Of a stretch of 50,264 nt of DNA, positions 23,795 through 31,695 are shown piece after piece. This stretch comes from an uncultured Flavonifractor sp. (GTDB lineage: Bacteria > Bacillota > Clostridia > Oscillospirales > Oscillospiraceae): positions 1 through 50,264 of the forward strand of contig NZ_CALWXV010000014.1 of the NCBI RefSeq assembly GCF_944385615.1, given 5' to 3'. The notes beneath the pieces were generated by a model. That model searched no databases, was not told the origin of the DNA, and saw nothing but the letters and a program-made list of their open reading frames with translations. Position 1 is the stretch's first letter. Each line of letters opens with the position of its first letter. A program made the position numbers and the translations under genes.

Positions 23795-25123
23795 TTATTC
23801 CGTCCGCTGGACTTTACTCAGCAGCTTGTCCCGGTCTGAGAAACAGGTGACCACATACAGGTCCTCTTCCCCGTTCCCCGCCAGCAGTTCCACTGCCTGA
23901 GCCACAGTGTCCAGACAAGTGATCTTCTCCTGGGGTACCGCCGAGCAGTCAAAGCGCAGGGCCAGGTCGTTGACATACTTGCCACACAGTATCACACGCT
24001 GGACATGAGGGGCGCTGAGCTGGTCAAAGTCAATGTCCCACAGCCAGCTGGTTTCGCCAGTGAAGTATTTGCGGCTGATGGCATCCACGATAACCAGTAC
24101 CGAGCAGGGTTTTCCTGTGTCCTTGATGTACCGCAGATTGGTGTCATAGGCCACCGAGTTCTCATGCTTGCTGGTAAGCAGAGTGCCATGGTGTTTCCCC
24201 AGAGTGAAGGTGACCATCCGGCCGTTTTTCAGGATGTAGCTGCCCAGTACCTGTGCAATGGTCCCCTTGTCCACCCCGCACAGCCGGCACAGAGACCAGG
24301 CTGCCAGGATGTTGTATACGTTGTAGATACTGCGGAAGCTGAGGGCAAGTTCGGTATCCCCGTCCAGTACCAGCCGTCCATCCTTTAGATCCAGACCTGT
24401 TGCGGCAAAATCGGGGGTGTGCCGGTGGTGGCCGCAGACAGTACAGCGGTAGTGTCCAATGTGGTTATAGTGATACAGGGTATATTCCATCTTCCCCTTA
24501 CACACCGGGCATCGGGCGCCGTCATCATAGATCCCATGGTGCTCTTTTGTGGCCCCATCCCAAGCCTCCAGGCCAAACCACTTTACTTTGTCGTGGCCCT
24601 GAGCAAAGCAGGACACCAGAGGGTCGTCAGCGTTAAGCACCAGGGTGGTATCCGGGTGGATGGCGGGCAGAATGGCGTCATACACCCACTCCGGGTGGCC
24701 GTTGCGGGTGAGTTGGTCCCGGTAGAGGTTGGTGATGACGAAATGGGTGGGGTGAAACCGCTGGAAGCTGTAGCGGGCATACCGCTCGTCGCTCTCCAGC
24801 AGCAATACGTCCCCCTTCATCTTTCCTCCCAGAGTGCAGTGGGTGAGGATGAGGGTGGTGACTCCCTCGATCTGGTTGGAGCCCTCGGCGTTGTACACCA
24901 CATCTTTCCCAGCGGCCTGAAGAACGGAGGCAATCATTTCCACGGTGGAGGTCTTGCCGTTGGAGCCAGTAACAGCGATGACATAGCTGGGTAGCTTTAC
25001 CCGGCCCAGCACGTCGGGACAGAGTTTCAGGGCAAACTGGCCGGGAAGACTGCTTCCCTTACCCAGAAGCTTGCCCGCGAAGCGCAGCAGCTTACACAAA
25101 ACAATGGCCAGAGCCATTCGCAT
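23795..25123 (-). CDS. murT: MurT-like Mur ligase (lipid II isoglutaminyl synthase subunit)
   Basis: 442 residues. Mur ligase central domain with ATP loop VTGSNGKTSTVEM (about residues 51-63), a zinc ribbon inserted at CPVC...CTVCG (about 203-229), and the C-terminal DUF1727 region with HENSVAYDTNLRYI and VDAISRKYFTGETSWLWDI. MurT-GatD amidates D-Glu in the stem peptide of lipid II, affecting crosslinking and lysozyme resistance. The ATG at 25123 has AAGGAG 10 bases upstream. It is transcribed before gatD. Confidence 0.93.
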   Translation of the reverse strand: MRMALAIVLCKLLRFAGKLLGKGSSLPGQFALKLCPDVLGRVKLPSYVIAVTGSNGKTSTVEMIASVLQAAGKDVVYNAEGSNQIEGVTTLILTHCTLGGKMKGDVLLLESDERYARYSFQRFHPTHFVITNLYRDQLTRNGHPEWVYDAILPAIHPDTTLVLNADDPLVSCFAQGHDKVKWFGLEAWDGATKEHHGIYDDGARCPVCKGKMEYTLYHYNHIGHYRCTVCGHHRHTPDFAATGLDLKDGRLVLDGDTELALSFRSIYNVYNILAAWSLCRLCGVDKGTIAQVLGSYILKNGRMVTFTLGKHHGTLLTSKHENSVAYDTNLRYIKDTGKPCSVLVIVDAISRKYFTGETSWLWDIDFDQLSAPHVQRVILCGKYVNDLALRFDCSAVPQEKITCLDTVAQAVELLAGNGEEDLYVVTCFSDRDKLLSKVQRTE

Positions 25124-25164
25124 GTAATATCCACTCCTTCCAGATTCTTAACATGCATATTTTA

Positions 25165-25194
25165 ATTATACCCACCCTTCTGTCTGGAAGTCAA
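25165..25194 (-). promoter_or_regulatory. Probable sigma-A promoter of murT-gatD
   Basis: On the minus strand TTGACT (25194-25189), 18-bp spacer, TATAAT (25170-25165), about 40 bases before the murT start. Confidence 0.65.
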
Positions 25195-25245
25195 CGGGCG
25201 GGAGGAGCGCAAAGTATATTTTATCGAGAAACGCGATATGCTGTT

Positions 25246-26031
25246 TTAATTTAGTTCCAGTGCAAACAGCGCAGCACCCAGAGCGCCGTTGAGCTGGGCC
25301 TGGTCGGACACGAGCAGTTCTACCCCCAGCTCCCGCTGGATAGCCTCCACCACACCACGGTTCTTGGACACTCCACCCGTCATCATATAGTTGGGCTCAC
25401 CTCCCAACCGGCGGCACAGGGCGGCGGTGCGGGCGGCAACCGACTGATTCAGGCCGTGGATGATATCCCCCCGGCTCTTGTTCTGAGCAATAAGGGATAC
25501 CACCTCCGACTCGGCAAAGACGGTACACATGGAGGAGATGACGATCTCCTCCTTCCACTCCAAGCCGATCTGGCTCATCTCCTCCATGGACAGCTCCAAG
25601 GTACGGGCCATCAGCTCCAGAAACCGACCGGTACCGGCGGCACATTTGTCATTCATCAGGAAGTTGACCACATTCCCCTCCCCATCCAGCCGGATGACCT
25701 TGCTGTCCTGGCCGCCAATGTCGATAATGGTACGCACGCTGGGGTCCAGAAAGTAGGCCCCTTTGGCGTGGCAGGTGATTTCAGTGATGGACTTGTCCCC
25801 CTGCTGGATAGCGGTGCGGCCATAGCCGGTGGTGACAGTAGCGGCAATGTCCTCCCGGCGCAGTCCTGCCTGAGTCAGGGCCTGTTCCAGAGCCCGCTCC
25901 GCACCCGCCGAGGCCCCCGCCCCGGTGGGCAGGATCACTCCGGCCACCAGGTTTTTGTCCCGATCCAAAATGGCCACATCTGTACTGGTGGAGCCGCTGT
26001 CAATGCCCACATAATACCGTCCGCTGCTCAT
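25246..26031 (-). CDS. Internal in-frame start giving a stand-alone activator (alternative product)
   Basis: From the ATG at 26031-26029 the frame encodes 261 residues starting MSSGRYYVGIDSGSTS, almost exactly the length of free HgdC (260). AAGGAG at 26045-26040 is 8 bases before it. I infer that ribosomes may make both the 550-residue fusion and this shorter protein. Confidence 0.55.
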   Translation of the reverse strand: MSSGRYYVGIDSGSTSTDVAILDRDKNLVAGVILPTGAGASAGAERALEQALTQAGLRREDIAATVTTGYGRTAIQQGDKSITEITCHAKGAYFLDPSVRTIIDIGGQDSKVIRLDGEGNVVNFLMNDKCAAGTGRFLELMARTLELSMEEMSQIGLEWKEEIVISSMCTVFAESEVVSLIAQNKSRGDIIHGLNQSVAARTAALCRRLGGEPNYMMTGGVSKNRGVVEAIQRELGVELLVSDQAQLNGALGAALFALELN

Positions 26032-26898
26032 GTTCCTCTCTCCTTTTCTCTGGCTGGGCTGTGCCGGAGCCATAGTCTCGGCAAAGGCCTCCAGCCTGGT
26101 TGACAGCTGGCCGCTGCTCCCCGCTGTGTAATCCGACTCAAGCTTGAGCATGGGCACACTTAGCTCGTGCCGCAGCTTGGAGTACTCAAAACCGTAGTAA
26201 TCGCAGAATTTTACCGTGTGGTATACCACCCCCTTCAGATGAGGGTCGTTGACCAGCTGCCGCCGCCCAGCGGCATCAGTCATACGCATACAGGGGGTCT
26301 GTTCCAGCAGAGCTCCAGCATACCAGTCCATCAGGGCGTCAAAATCACCCTTCTCCGGCGGCTGGGCCACGCTGCGGTTGTGGACACAGGTGTCATTACG
26401 CACCGGCAGGGGCAGGGACTCGGCCATTGTCTGAAAGAGCTTGTCTCCCACCCGGCCACCCAGTACGCTGAGGTAGGGCTGGCTGGGCTGCTCCATGGGA
26501 ACAAAGGCAGACCGGAAGACTTGTGGATCAAAGGCGGCTCCTTTGTAGGCCCCGTAGGCCTCCGCCAGTCGAAGCAGTTCCCCCTTCATCCGTTGCCGGG
26601 CGCACTGGTCCCCACAGTGGAGCAGGTCCATAAGAAAGAGAAAGTCCAGTTTTCCGTGTTCTTCCAGAATATCGTACACACTGCGGATTACATCGCAGCA
26701 GTTGACCAGCACCAGCTCCTTCACCTGCCCTGACAGGCAAGCCTCCAGCACCGCCTTGCCAAAGCCGCACAGGTTGGGATGTCCCAGCTGGTCGCTGAGA
26801 GGAAAGCCGTCAGGCATCTGGTCCAGTACGGCGCAGTTCCCTCCCAGAGCGGCCAGCAGCTCTACCGGCGTGTATTTGCAGATATAATGAGTGGTCAT
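25246..26898 (-). CDS. Fused 2-hydroxyacyl-CoA dehydratase subunit and activator ATPase
   Basis: 550 residues. Residues 1-289 match the C-terminal part of HgdB/BcrB-type dehydratase subunits (LVLVNCCDVIRSVYD, YHTVKFCDYYGFEYSKL, ESDYTAGSSGQLSTRLEAF). Residues 290-550 match the HgdC/BadF-type activator: GIDSGSTSTDVAILD, IIDIGGQDSK, and NDKCAAGTG and SSMCTVF with cysteines 39 apart, the spacing of the two [4Fe-4S] ligands in HgdC. The activator reduces the dehydratase in an ATP-driven one-electron step. At the join the RNA reads AAAAGGAGAGAGG-AAC-ATG, a full Shine-Dalgarno with in-frame start. The 5' end overlaps the preceding gene as ATGA. Confidence 0.88.
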   Translation of the reverse strand: MTTHYICKYTPVELLAALGGNCAVLDQMPDGFPLSDQLGHPNLCGFGKAVLEACLSGQVKELVLVNCCDVIRSVYDILEEHGKLDFLFLMDLLHCGDQCARQRMKGELLRLAEAYGAYKGAAFDPQVFRSAFVPMEQPSQPYLSVLGGRVGDKLFQTMAESLPLPVRNDTCVHNRSVAQPPEKGDFDALMDWYAGALLEQTPCMRMTDAAGRRQLVNDPHLKGVVYHTVKFCDYYGFEYSKLRHELSVPMLKLESDYTAGSSGQLSTRLEAFAETMAPAQPSQRKGERNMSSGRYYVGIDSGSTSTDVAILDRDKNLVAGVILPTGAGASAGAERALEQALTQAGLRREDIAATVTTGYGRTAIQQGDKSITEITCHAKGAYFLDPSVRTIIDIGGQDSKVIRLDGEGNVVNFLMNDKCAAGTGRFLELMARTLELSMEEMSQIGLEWKEEIVISSMCTVFAESEVVSLIAQNKSRGDIIHGLNQSVAARTAALCRRLGGEPNYMMTGGVSKNRGVVEAIQRELGVELLVSDQAQLNGALGAALFALELN

Positions 26899-28178
26899 AG
26901 GGCCTTTTCCCCCTTCTCCTGTTTCAGCATCTCCACAAAGGCCTCCATTCGGGTGGCCAGCTGGCCCTCGCCGCCATGGCTGCGGTCACACCCATCCCCG
27001 TCCAGTACCAGACAGGGAATCTCAGACGCCTCAAAGCGTTCTTTGGCCAGCTGTGCACCTCCCAAGGTGTGTTTGCACCCCCAGTGACAGAACCACACCG
27101 CGCCGTCGGCTTTCACCTGCCGGGCAGCCTGGATACCCTTGTCGATGCGGCGGGACACTGGACCATTGAAGGCGGAGTACACCACACGCTGGGCCATAGC
27201 CTGGAATGGGTCCTCTGAAAAGGTGGGCTGGATACCCTCAAAGCACATATCACACCCAACCAGCTGTACCGCCCGGTTAAAATCGGTGACCTGCCGCAGG
27301 GGGGCTACCCAGAATGGGGTGGTGTGATGCCACAGTAGCCGCACCCCCTCCGCTGTCGGGGCCTGCTGGGCGTCCTTCAGGCATTGGAGGGTGAAGGCCT
27401 CTGTCTCCGGGGTACCCAGCAGGATATGGAGGGCAAAGGCGGCGAACATCTCCCCTGTCATCTCCCCAATGAGCAGCTTGTCTGCCCGCTGGGTCAGAAA
27501 GCGGTCGTAGTTGGCAAGACTGCGATTGCTCCGGGCCACCGTCTCCTCCAGTGCAGACAGGCTCAGTTTCTGGCCGGTCTGCTTCTCCAGAAAAGCCGTC
27601 ATGTCCTTGAGCTGGCCAGCTACATAGTCTACAGCCCCCTGGTCGGTGCGGTAGGGCACGTCGATCATGAAGTGGGGCACATCAAAATACTCCGCCAACC
27701 GACGGAAAGTAAGCATATTGGCATCACATGCCAGAGTGGTGCTGAGGATAAACCGTGGCTTGGGCATCAGCTTCTTTTCCGCCGCCCCAATAAAAATTTT
27801 GTGGTAGGAGCAGAAAGTCTCAGGCAGACCCTCGCTCTCGGCATAACGGAGGAAGGTCCCCTCTGCCTGGGTACCGGAGAGGAAGCAGCCAAACCCCTCA
27901 CAGGAATAAGGGAATAACCCAAGTACCTGTAGCGGCTCGCAGGGCAAAAACAGACTGACCATGGCGGCCTTATCCGGGTGGGCCAGAGGGGCAATCATAG
28001 AGTCCATGGTCTGGACCGCAGCCATCTGGGCCGAGCGGGTCATCCCCCTGCCAGGGGCGAAGCGCAACTGCATTTTTTTGGCCCGGTAGCCGGTGGTGAG
28101 CCACTGTCGGGCCTTTTCCGGGTCCTTGTCACAAAGTGTCTGAATCCACGCACCAAAGGATGTTACAATGTCTTTCAT
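26895..28178 (-). CDS. 2-hydroxyacyl-CoA dehydratase family subunit
   Basis: 427 residues of the HgdA/HgdB D-component family (PF06050-like). It contains SLFLPCEPLQVLGLFPYSCEGFG (described in part) near the N-terminus, STTLACDAN in the middle, and a C-terminal FCHWGCKHTLGGAQ and DGDGCD..GGEGQLATRMEAF typical of these FeS proteins. Such enzymes remove water from 2-hydroxyacyl-CoA through a ketyl radical. ATG 28178 is chosen because GTGAGG lies just before it; the in-frame GTG at 28190 overlaps that sequence. No CoA transferase or dehydrogenase is adjacent, so the substrate cannot be assigned. Confidence 0.87.
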   Translation of the reverse strand: MKDIVTSFGAWIQTLCDKDPEKARQWLTTGYRAKKMQLRFAPGRGMTRSAQMAAVQTMDSMIAPLAHPDKAAMVSLFLPCEPLQVLGLFPYSCEGFGCFLSGTQAEGTFLRYAESEGLPETFCSYHKIFIGAAEKKLMPKPRFILSTTLACDANMLTFRRLAEYFDVPHFMIDVPYRTDQGAVDYVAGQLKDMTAFLEKQTGQKLSLSALEETVARSNRSLANYDRFLTQRADKLLIGEMTGEMFAAFALHILLGTPETEAFTLQCLKDAQQAPTAEGVRLLWHHTTPFWVAPLRQVTDFNRAVQLVGCDMCFEGIQPTFSEDPFQAMAQRVVYSAFNGPVSRRIDKGIQAARQVKADGAVWFCHWGCKHTLGGAQLAKERFEASEIPCLVLDGDGCDRSHGGEGQLATRMEAFVEMLKQEKGEKAL

Positions 28179-28197
28179 GGGAAACCTCACTTTTTAC

Positions 28198-28238
28198 AGC
28201 GTGAAGCGTGGAGATAACCTATCCCCACGCTTCACGCT
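28198..28238 (-). repeat. Long intercistronic hairpin
   Basis: A 14-bp perfect stem (28198-28211 with 28225-28238), a G-U pair on the minus-strand RNA, 4 more base pairs and a 3-nt loop: 19 pairs in 41 bases. No T run follows on the minus strand, so it is not a standard terminator. Confidence 0.8.
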
Positions 28239-28246
28239 CCATACTA

Positions 28247-29155
28247 TCAGGGTTTACAGATTCCGCAGGGGGCATACCCCTGGTCGATCAAATCCTGCCG
28301 GGATCCGGTATAGTCCTGGCGGTTGGCTTCATTCATACTCTCCACCCCGGAGCAATCAGGCAGATGAAACTTTTTGGAGTTGGTATTGAGTACGTAGCTG
28401 CCTGTCTGATCCTGGCTGTTGTCCTCCCCGCTGCCGGCAGCGGTCTGGGCAGGAGCGGAGACCTGGGGAAGCGCTTCCCCACTCTTGGCGCTGGCGCCGG
28501 TGGCGTAGTCGATGGTGACACCCGGTTGGACGTTGTAGGCATAGACACAGAAGGTGACCCCTTCCCCGTCGTCCTCTACACTGTAGGCCTCCATCAGCAC
28601 CCCGGAAGCCACCAGATTATCCCCGTCAAACACCGGGGTTACCCGGTAGAGCACATGGTTGTCTGTCTCCTTGACGTAGTCGGCCACCATATTTTCAAAG
28701 GGGAGCATCCCGTCCACGTTCATGTACCGAGTGCCGGTAATGAGATTTTCCTCGTTGGCGTTCTCGCCGGTAAGCTGGAAGCCGATGAGGTGGCATCGGT
28801 TATACAGGTATTGGCCGTCGTACTGGACGTTGATCCAGCCGCTGGGGGTCACCGAGCTGATGCTCTCCCGGTCCTCGGTAGGCATCAGATCCTGTCCCAC
28901 GCAGGCATAGGCCGACCCGCACCGCCCCAGAGAATCCAGGGGACTATACGTTTCAAAGGAATTGGTGGTATAGTCTTCCTCAGTAAAGAAGGGCTGGTTG
29001 TCATTAATGGTCACATAGGGTTCCCCGGCATAGGTAGGCAAGTCGGACAGGCCGTAGGAGACGGCGGTCTGGGCGGCGGGGAGCATATCGCAGCCCCCCA
29101 GTAACAGCGCGAACGCCATAGCCAGAACCAACACAGCGGAAGAAATACGTTTCAT
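28247..29155 (-). CDS. DNA/RNA non-specific endonuclease lipoprotein
   Basis: 302 residues with a lipoprotein signal: basic start, hydrophobic core and lipobox LLGGC (Cys22), so probably anchored outside the cell membrane. The middle (about 60-215) is a DNA/RNA non-specific nuclease domain with YNRCHLIGFQLTGENANEENL holding the catalytic His region and an Asn for Mg binding, as in EndA/DNA-entry nucleases. A Ser/Gln/Asp-rich linker leads to a C-terminal module (about 253-302) FHLPDCSGVESM...YAPCGICKP with three Cys, also seen attached to other secreted nucleases. It could serve in nutrient scavenging. It overlaps the preceding gene as ATGA. Confidence 0.87.
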   Translation of the reverse strand: MKRISSAVLVLAMAFALLLGGCDMLPAAQTAVSYGLSDLPTYAGEPYVTINDNQPFFTEEDYTTNSFETYSPLDSLGRCGSAYACVGQDLMPTEDRESISSVTPSGWINVQYDGQYLYNRCHLIGFQLTGENANEENLITGTRYMNVDGMLPFENMVADYVKETDNHVLYRVTPVFDGDNLVASGVLMEAYSVEDDGEGVTFCVYAYNVQPGVTIDYATGASAKSGEALPQVSAPAQTAAGSGEDNSQDQTGSYVLNTNSKKFHLPDCSGVESMNEANRQDYTGSRQDLIDQGYAPCGICKP

Positions 29156-29559
29156 CTGGTATAGACCTCTTTCGTTAAAATTTTGTGGGAGGAGCCGGGA
29201 AATTCCACCATGGAATCCAGGTTAAACCGGGCCGTTGGATCGAAATCCAGGCGGGCGTCGGCAGGATAGACCCGGTTCCATCGGTAGACCACCAGGCGTT
29301 CCACCCTGTCCAGCCAGGGGGTCAGGGGCGGAAACTCAGCAAAGCAGTATTCCCCCGCCCCAGCCTGGTCCAAAAAGTCCTCTGCTGGGTGTAGGTTGAC
29401 AGGGACTGGATCAAATTGCTTGGCGGAATAGGGGGTCATCCAGATAGGGGCTTCTCTCACCATTGCCAGCACATCTGCCCGCAGCAGGCGGTCCATACTT
29501 TGCCGCCGGCCATGGAAGGCCATGCCGCCCTTGTCGTCCACACATAGGATCAGCTTCAT
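29152..29559 (-). CDS. Conserved hypothetical protein, partner of the nuclease gene
   Basis: 135 residues starting MKLILCVDDKGGMAFHGRRQS. I do not recognise a characterised family with certainty. The opening superficially resembles a dihydrofolate-reductase-like start, but the rest does not follow that fold; similar clostridial proteins are often given doubtful names. No signal peptide or membrane segment. ATG 29559 has GGGAGG about 8 bases upstream; an in-frame start at 29592 lacks one. The stop overlaps the nuclease lipoprotein start by 4 bases, so the two are translationally coupled. Confidence 0.7.
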   Translation of the reverse strand: MKLILCVDDKGGMAFHGRRQSMDRLLRADVLAMVREAPIWMTPYSAKQFDPVPVNLHPAEDFLDQAGAGEYCFAEFPPLTPWLDRVERLVVYRWNRVYPADARLDFDPTARFNLDSMVEFPGSSHKILTKEVYTR

Positions 29560-29600
29560 GTCCCATCCCTCCCTGGTATTTTTTTCGGACATAGATTTTT

Positions 29601-29629
29601 ATTATAGCATCATCCGCAAAGAGAGGCAA
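29601..29629 (-). promoter_or_regulatory. Probable sigma-A promoter of the hypothetical-nuclease genes
   Basis: Minus strand TTGCCT (29629-29624), 17-bp spacer, TATAAT (29606-29601). Confidence 0.6.
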
Positions 29630-29693
29630 GAGAAGGCAACCTCTCCCGTCGGGATACAGAATGAGCCGTCCAGTAGAACTAACGAGAGGACAT

Positions 29694-29727
29694 AGAAAAG
29701 GCCGGCTGCGGAAACTCCGCAGCCGGC
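29694..29727 (-). terminator. Terminator after xerD
   Basis: GCCGGCTGCGGA and complement (12-bp stem, loop AAC) at 29701-29727, followed on the minus strand by CTTTTCTA. Confidence 0.8.
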
Positions 29728-29732
29728 TGTCA

Positions 29733-30611
29733 TTACGCTCTTGGGTGAGCCTTGTTGTATACGTCCTTTAGTTTTTGACTGACCAACTGGGTATAGATCT
29801 GGGTGGAGGAAATGTCGGCATGGCCCAACATTTCCTGGATGGAGTGGAGATCGGCACCGTTTTCCAACAGATGGGTGGCAAAGGAGTGGCGCAGGGTGTG
29901 AGGAGTGATATCCTTTTGAATCCCCGCTTTCTCCTGATAGTGTTTGATGATCTTCCAGAAGCCCTGGCGGCTCATACGCTCCCCGCTCATGTTGACAAAC
30001 AGCGCTTTTTCATCGGGATGTTCCACCATCTGAGGACGCACCCGCTCCACATAGTACTGCAATACCCGTACAGCGGTCTGGTATAAAGGTATGACCCGCT
30101 CTTTCCCGCGGCTGACACAGCGGACAAAGCCAGTGGAAAGATTTAAATTGTCCAGGTTCAGCCCAATCAATTCACTGACCCGGATGCCTGTGGCATAGAG
30201 CAGCTCCAACATGGCTTTATCCCGAGAGCCTTTGCTATCAGAGGGGTCGGGCTGCTCCAAGAAGAGTTCTACTTCCCGGGAGGTGAGAATGTGGGGCAAC
30301 TTACGTTCCACTTTAGTTTGGGGGAGTCCACGGGCCGGGTTTTCCCGCACTTGGCCGATCTCCATGAGCCAGGTATAAAAGGATTTGAGAGAGGCTTGGC
30401 TCCGTGTAACGGTGGCGGCCGATTTTCCGTGAGCCATCATATTGCTGGTGTAGGCCTCCACATCGGCGTGGGAGGCCTGTACCGGCGAAAGGCCCGCCTC
30501 TCCCAGCCAGCCCAAATACTGACGCACATCCCGCAGATAGGAACTGAGTGTGTTGGGAGATGCCCGCTTTTCTTCCATTAAAAATCGTTCATAGCCATTC
30601 AGATACTCCAT
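29733..30611 (-). CDS. xerD: Tyrosine recombinase XerD
   Basis: 292 residues, the canonical XerD length. The N-terminal domain opens MEYLNGYERFLMEEKRAS; the catalytic domain shows ATGIRVSELIGL (first Arg), TPHTLRHSFATHLLENGADL (HxxR) and LGHADISSTQIYTQL (His and Tyr). XerD and its partner resolve chromosome dimers at dif. It lies 29 bases after spoIIM on the same strand, as in the Bacillus spoIIM-fur-ripX region, here without fur. Confidence 0.94.
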   Translation of the reverse strand: MEYLNGYERFLMEEKRASPNTLSSYLRDVRQYLGWLGEAGLSPVQASHADVEAYTSNMMAHGKSAATVTRSQASLKSFYTWLMEIGQVRENPARGLPQTKVERKLPHILTSREVELFLEQPDPSDSKGSRDKAMLELLYATGIRVSELIGLNLDNLNLSTGFVRCVSRGKERVIPLYQTAVRVLQYYVERVRPQMVEHPDEKALFVNMSGERMSRQGFWKIIKHYQEKAGIQKDITPHTLRHSFATHLLENGADLHSIQEMLGHADISSTQIYTQLVSQKLKDVYNKAHPRA

Positions 30612-30640
30612 CTGTCCAACACCTTCTTATTTTCTCTCTG

Positions 30641-31270
30641 TCAACTTACAAGAATAGCTGCCGCATTGGATAGCAGAGCGGGTACCGCAGTCTGCTCCAG
30701 CAGGATACACACACAAAGAATGCCGCCGCACATAGCACAGCGGACAAGGCAGTCCCGACCCCAGAGGACTCTCCCCTTTTCCTCGCCCCGCACTCGGGCG
30801 GCCAGAGCACGGGCAGACAGGAAACTCTGCACTCCTAATATAAAAAGGACAGGCAGGGACAAGATTTCCCCAATGCCGAACACCAAACAGGCTAACAGCC
30901 AGCCAGAGCCGCCAAATGCCCGTACAAAGGATGCGATGGAAAAGGCTAATAAAAAGCCACGGACTCCGAAGAGAATGGGAAGCCCTAAGACGCCCAAGGC
31001 GGTAAGACCAAGCAGAAGGGCCAGTAAAGGCCAACGCAAGGTGTCCCACACCTGAGACCACAGTGTTGGGGCGTCCACAGCCCCAGATTGGGCAGCCTGT
31101 AAAAAAGCCTGCAAATAGGCGTTCAGACTGGTCTCTCCTGCCCCCCCTACCTGAGCGGCCACCAAACATCCGGTTAGACCACCGGCAAGAAAGCAAATGG
31201 AGAGTATGATTAAGGTAGGGATGATTCCTTCCGTTGGTATATTCCAGGCAGCTACAATGGTCCTGCGCAC
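30641..31270 (-). CDS. spoIIM: Stage II sporulation protein M
   Basis: 209 residues with five or so hydrophobic segments: a basic N-terminus followed by a segment at about 15-37, then after a soluble loop three segments in about 75-160 and one at the C-terminus. This matches SpoIIM, part of the DMP (SpoIID-SpoIIM-SpoIIP) machine that thins peptidoglycan during engulfment. The GTG at 31270 is preferred: GGGAGG (31284-31279) is 8 bases away, while the in-frame GTG at 31279 overlaps that sequence. It is next to xerD as in Bacillus. Confidence 0.88.
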   Translation of the reverse strand: MRRTIVAAWNIPTEGIIPTLIILSICFLAGGLTGCLVAAQVGGAGETSLNAYLQAFLQAAQSGAVDAPTLWSQVWDTLRWPLLALLLGLTALGVLGLPILFGVRGFLLAFSIASFVRAFGGSGWLLACLVFGIGEILSLPVLFILGVQSFLSARALAARVRGEEKGRVLWGRDCLVRCAMCGGILCVCILLEQTAVPALLSNAAAILVS

Positions 31271-31305
31271 ACGCTTCACCTCCCACGGAAAAGCCTATGC
31301 GTCAT

Positions 31306-31334
31306 AGAGTATCAGTAGACCTGCCTGTTTATCT
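31306..31334 (-). promoter_or_regulatory. Candidate sigma-E promoter of spoIIM
   Basis: Minus strand AGATAAA (31334-31328), 14-bp spacer, GATACTCT (31313-31306), 6/8 to the sigma-E -10 CATACACT. spoIIM is sigma-E dependent in Bacillus. Confidence 0.45.
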
Positions 31335-31404
31335 GTTGTCTTTACTATAGCCTAACCAGAGACACGGTGCAAGGTAAGGCGAAGAAAAAAGTCATTTTTG
31401 TATA

Positions 31405-31440
31405 TTATGTCAAATATTTATGTAAAATAAATTATGTAAA
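31405..31440. repeat. Three iteron-like 9-mers
   Basis: TTATGTCAA at 31405, TTATGTAAA at 31418 and TTATGTAAA at 31432: three direct copies at 13-14-base steps inside the AT-rich island. Confidence 0.6.
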
Positions 31441-31476
31441 CTAAAAATAGCGTGCAGGACATTGGAATTTGCTAAT

Positions 31477-31695
31477 ATGACAAAAATACTTTTGCAAAAA
31501 GAAGAATATGGAAAAAATCATCAGCAAAAACCGGTATCTTCCCTTCTGTTTACTCCTGTAAGTGAGCTTCATAAATGGGATCTGTCTTTATTTTCATTTT
31601 TAAATCAGACTGAGAACATGGAAAAGCTGCCTCCGCACATTAAATTTGCAAGAAATCAAAATCGATCATGCGGTCCGTTTTTGAAAAATGATTGA
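31477..31695 (+). CDS. Doubtful small ORF in the AT-rich island
   Basis: 72 residues if started at ATG 31477 (an in-frame TTG at 31462 adds five). Lys/Asn/Gln-rich, no recognised domain, no signal or membrane segment. Base composition is far lower in GC than all neighbours, which suggests foreign or decayed DNA. Only a weak AGGAC precedes it. The gene-free stretch 31335-32002 otherwise holds the iteron-like repeats and the terminator of the SCIFF maturase. I am unsure it is translated. Confidence 0.2.
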   Translation: MTKILLQKEEYGKNHQQKPVSSLLFTPVSELHKWDLSLFSFLNQTENMEKLPPHIKFARNQNRSCGPFLKND

